Shown here: positions 5,147 through 6,468 of the stretch, one piece after another
How the letters are laid out: each line of letters opens with the position of its first letter
Numbering within the stretch: the first letter of the stretch is position 1
Assembly: GCA_002409445.1 (NCBI GenBank)
Contig: DHNJ01000248.1
Location: 1 to 6,468, forward strand
DNA from: Armatimonadetes bacterium UBA5419
GTDB taxonomy: Bacteria; Armatimonadota; UBA10988
DNA: 6,468 nucleotides
Reading direction: 5' to 3'
The notes under the pieces: model-generated
The model's database searches: none
Told to the model about the DNA's origin: nothing
Seen by the model: the letters and a program-made list of their open reading frames with translations, nothing else
Translations under genes and position numbers: made by a program

Positions 5147-5218
5147 GGGCGTGTAGCTCAGCGGGAGAGCGCTTGACTCACATTCAAGAGGTCGGTGGTT
5201 CGAAACCACCCACGCCCA
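5147..5218 (+). tRNA. tRNA-Val(CAC)
   Basis: A complete 72-nt cloverleaf. Acceptor stem GGGCGTG (5147-5153) pairs with CACGCCC (5211-5217), with discriminator A5218. The D stem is GCTC/GAGC. The anticodon stem CTTGA/TCAAG encloses the loop CTCACAT, so the anticodon is CAC at 5179-5181, reading GUG. The T arm is GGTGG-TTCGAAA-CCACC. The CCA end is not encoded (TCG follows), so the organism must add it enzymatically. It stands alone with its own promoter and a terminator-like hairpin. Confidence 0.97.
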
Positions 5219-5229
5219 TCGCTCCGTCG

Positions 5230-5269
5230 CGCCGCCCGCAGGCTTGTTGCCCTGGGCGGCGTGGTGTTT
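5230..5269 (+). terminator. Terminator-like hairpin after tRNA-Val
   Basis: CGCCGCCC (5230-5237) pairs with GGGCGGCG (5254-5261), with an inner AGG/CCT (5240-5242 with 5251-5253) around an 8-nt loop. The stem is followed by a moderately T-rich stretch TGGTGTTTG. It begins 12 nt after the tRNA, a suitable place to end that transcript. Confidence 0.65.
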
Positions 5270-5281
5270 GGGACCCTCCGC

Positions 5282-5310
5282 TTGCCCGTGGTCGTCGAAG
5301 CGGGTAGGAT
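5282..5310 (+). promoter_or_regulatory. Promoter candidate for cinA
   Basis: TTGCCC (5282-5287; 4 of 6), a 17-nt spacer and TAGGAT (5305-5310; 4 of 6). The start would be near 5317, giving a leader of about 65 nt before the ATG at 5383. Confidence 0.5.
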
Positions 5311-5382
5311 GCGCAGCCGACGCGGGCGCCCCGGGGCCCCGTGGGCTGGGTCATTGCAGGGACAGTTTGGTAAGGACGGGCG

Positions 5383-6468
5383 ATGCGGGCCGAAATCTTG
5401 TGCGTAGGCACCGAGCTGTTGCTCGGCAACATCGTCAACACTAACGCCGCCCTTATCGCCCGCAGCCTAGCGATCTGGGGCATCGACTGCTACCACCACT
5501 CGACCGTGGGCGACAACCTCGACCGCGCGATCGCCGGCCTGCGGGTCGCGCTGGAGCGTGCCGACGCGGTGATCGTCACCGGTGGCATTGGCCCCACCCC
5601 CGACGACTGCACGCGCGAGGCGCTGGCCCAGGTCCTCGGCGTCGAGCTGACCATCCCGCCCGACTGCCTGGCCACCCTCGAAGCGCGTTACGCCAGCTGG
5701 GGCCGGACCCCGAGCGGCAGCAGCTTCAAGCAAGCCAGCCTGCCGGTCGGCAGCGTGCCGATCGCCAATCCCACCGGCTCGGCCGTTGGCGTGCTCGCCG
5801 CGCCGGCCGACGGGCCGTACGCGGGGCGCGTGGTCTACCTGCTGCCCGGCGTGCCCTCCGAGATGGAGCGCATGCTCGCCGAGAGCGTGATCCCCGACCT
5901 GCGCGCGCGCTTCGGGCTGACCAGCGGGCTGTTCCAGCGCGTGCTGCACGTGCGCGGGCTAGGCGAGAGCGTGCTGGCGGACCTGCTCGACGACCTACTC
6001 GTGGGCAGCGCCAACCCGACCGTGGCGACCTATGTCAAGAACGCCGAAGTCGAGGTCCGCCTGACCTGCCGGGCGGACGACCAGGACGCGGCCGAGGCGC
6101 TTTTCGGCCCGACCCAGGCGGACATTGTCAACCGTCTCGGCCCGGTCGTCTATGGCATTGACGACGAGACTTACGAACGGCAACTCGGCCGCCTGCTCAG
6201 CGCACGCCAAGCCACGCTGGTGACCGCCGAGAGCTGTACCGGCGGTCAGGTGGGCGATCGGATCACCGCGGTGCCGGGCAGTTCGGCCTGGTATTTGGGC
6301 GGCGTGGTAGCCTATGCGAACCGGCTCAAGGAGTCGCTGCTGGGTGTTGATCCCGCGCTGTTGGCCGCGGAGGGCGCGGTCAGTGCGCCGGTCGCCGCGG
6401 CGATGGCCGAGGGCGCGTTGGACCGGCTGGGCGGCGACTATGCGCTGGCGGTGACCGGCATCGCCGGC
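5383..6468 (+). CDS. cinA: CinA family protein (3' partial)
   Basis: 362 residues are visible without a stop codon, and the gene runs off the right edge; CinA is usually a little over 400 residues, so roughly the last 50 are missing. The N-terminal domain (1 to about 170) is MoaB/MogA-like, with ILCVGTELLLGNIVNTNA (5-22), GGIGPTPDD (67-75) and LLPGVPSEM (153-161). After a linker domain, the C-terminal PncC-type domain begins near 262 with the nucleophile motif AESCTGG (282-288; Ser284), GVVAYAN (307-313) and VTGIAG (357-362). Characterised relatives hydrolyse ADP-ribose (N-terminal domain) and deamidate NMN (C-terminal domain) in pyridine-nucleotide recycling; the competence link of the name does not hold in all bacteria. 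The ATG at 5383 has AAGGA (5372-5376) 6 nt upstream. It is probably a monocistronic or first gene, separated from tRNA-Val by a hairpin and a promoter. Confidence 0.95.
   Translation, partial: MRAEILCVGTELLLGNIVNTNAALIARSLAIWGIDCYHHSTVGDNLDRAIAGLRVALERADAVIVTGGIGPTPDDCTREALAQVLGVELTIPPDCLATLEARYASWGRTPSGSSFKQASLPVGSVPIANPTGSAVGVLAAPADGPYAGRVVYLLPGVPSEMERMLAESVIPDLRARFGLTSGLFQRVLHVRGLGESVLADLLDDLLVGSANPTVATYVKNAEVEVRLTCRADDQDAAEALFGPTQADIVNRLGPVVYGIDDETYERQLGRLLSARQATLVTAESCTGGQVGDRITAVPGSSAWYLGGVVAYANRLKESLLGVDPALLAAEGAVSAPVAAAMAEGALDRLGGDYALAVTGIAG

Noticed and set aside
4247..5176. + strand open frame of 309 codons opposite the corrinoid gene
   Set aside because: Antisense shadow ending inside the tRNA; His/Arg/Leu-rich without domains.
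4955..5209. Upstream extension of the corrinoid-protein frame to 5209
   Set aside because: It would pass through tRNA-Val and its promoter; the ATG at 4954 has a strong ribosome binding site and matches the family start.
5467..5949. - strand open frame inside cinA
   Set aside because: Shadow of cinA, whose motifs are unambiguous on the + strand.
1..6468. CRISPR arrays, insertion sequences, integrase or attachment sites
   Set aside because: No regularly spaced repeats, no transposase or integrase motifs, and no duplicated tRNA 3' end were seen.

Overview
The window is GC-rich bacterial DNA (well above 60% G+C by eye, strong third-position G/C bias, Shine-Dalgarno-led genes, one GTG start). 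The gene content is a GH106-like glycosidase, a corrinoid protein paired with a uroporphyrinogen-decarboxylase-family methyltransferase, CinA, and a tRNA-Val without an encoded CCA. This fits environmental, partly anaerobic lineages such as Planctomycetota, Armatimonadota or Chloroflexota, but the sequence alone does not settle the phylum.

Left part (1-2715): two short paralogous peptide genes, one cut by the left edge (ends 134) and one complete (2390-2572), lie on the + strand on either side of a glycoside-hydrolase-like gene on the - strand (167-2053). The peptides share a nearly identical 25-residue block (ending EERLMAC-x-K) and then diverge completely, except for a second cysteine nine residues after the first and a shared proline. 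A conserved leader with a variable cysteine-containing tail is the pattern of ribosomally made, modified peptide (RiPP) precursors. No modifying enzyme, protease or exporter is visible here, so this is an inference. The 336-nt divergent region between the glycosidase and the complete peptide gene holds a promoter, several hairpins (one spanning the ribosome binding site) and a cluster of GGCTAG motifs.

Middle part (2716-4954): a tandem-ACT-domain protein on + runs into, and shares its stop codon bases with, a - strand pair made of a B12-binding corrinoid protein (4319-4954, transcribed first) and a zinc-type URO-D-family methyltransferase (3138-4181). The pair looks like two parts of a corrinoid-dependent methyl-transfer route. 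A clear separate substrate-side methyltransferase and a corrinoid activase are not in the window.

Right part (4955-6468): a long hairpin lies between the start of the corrinoid operon and a near-consensus promoter that drives tRNA-Val(CAC), which is followed by a terminator-like hairpin. A further promoter precedes cinA, which runs off the right edge within its C-terminal amidohydrolase domain.
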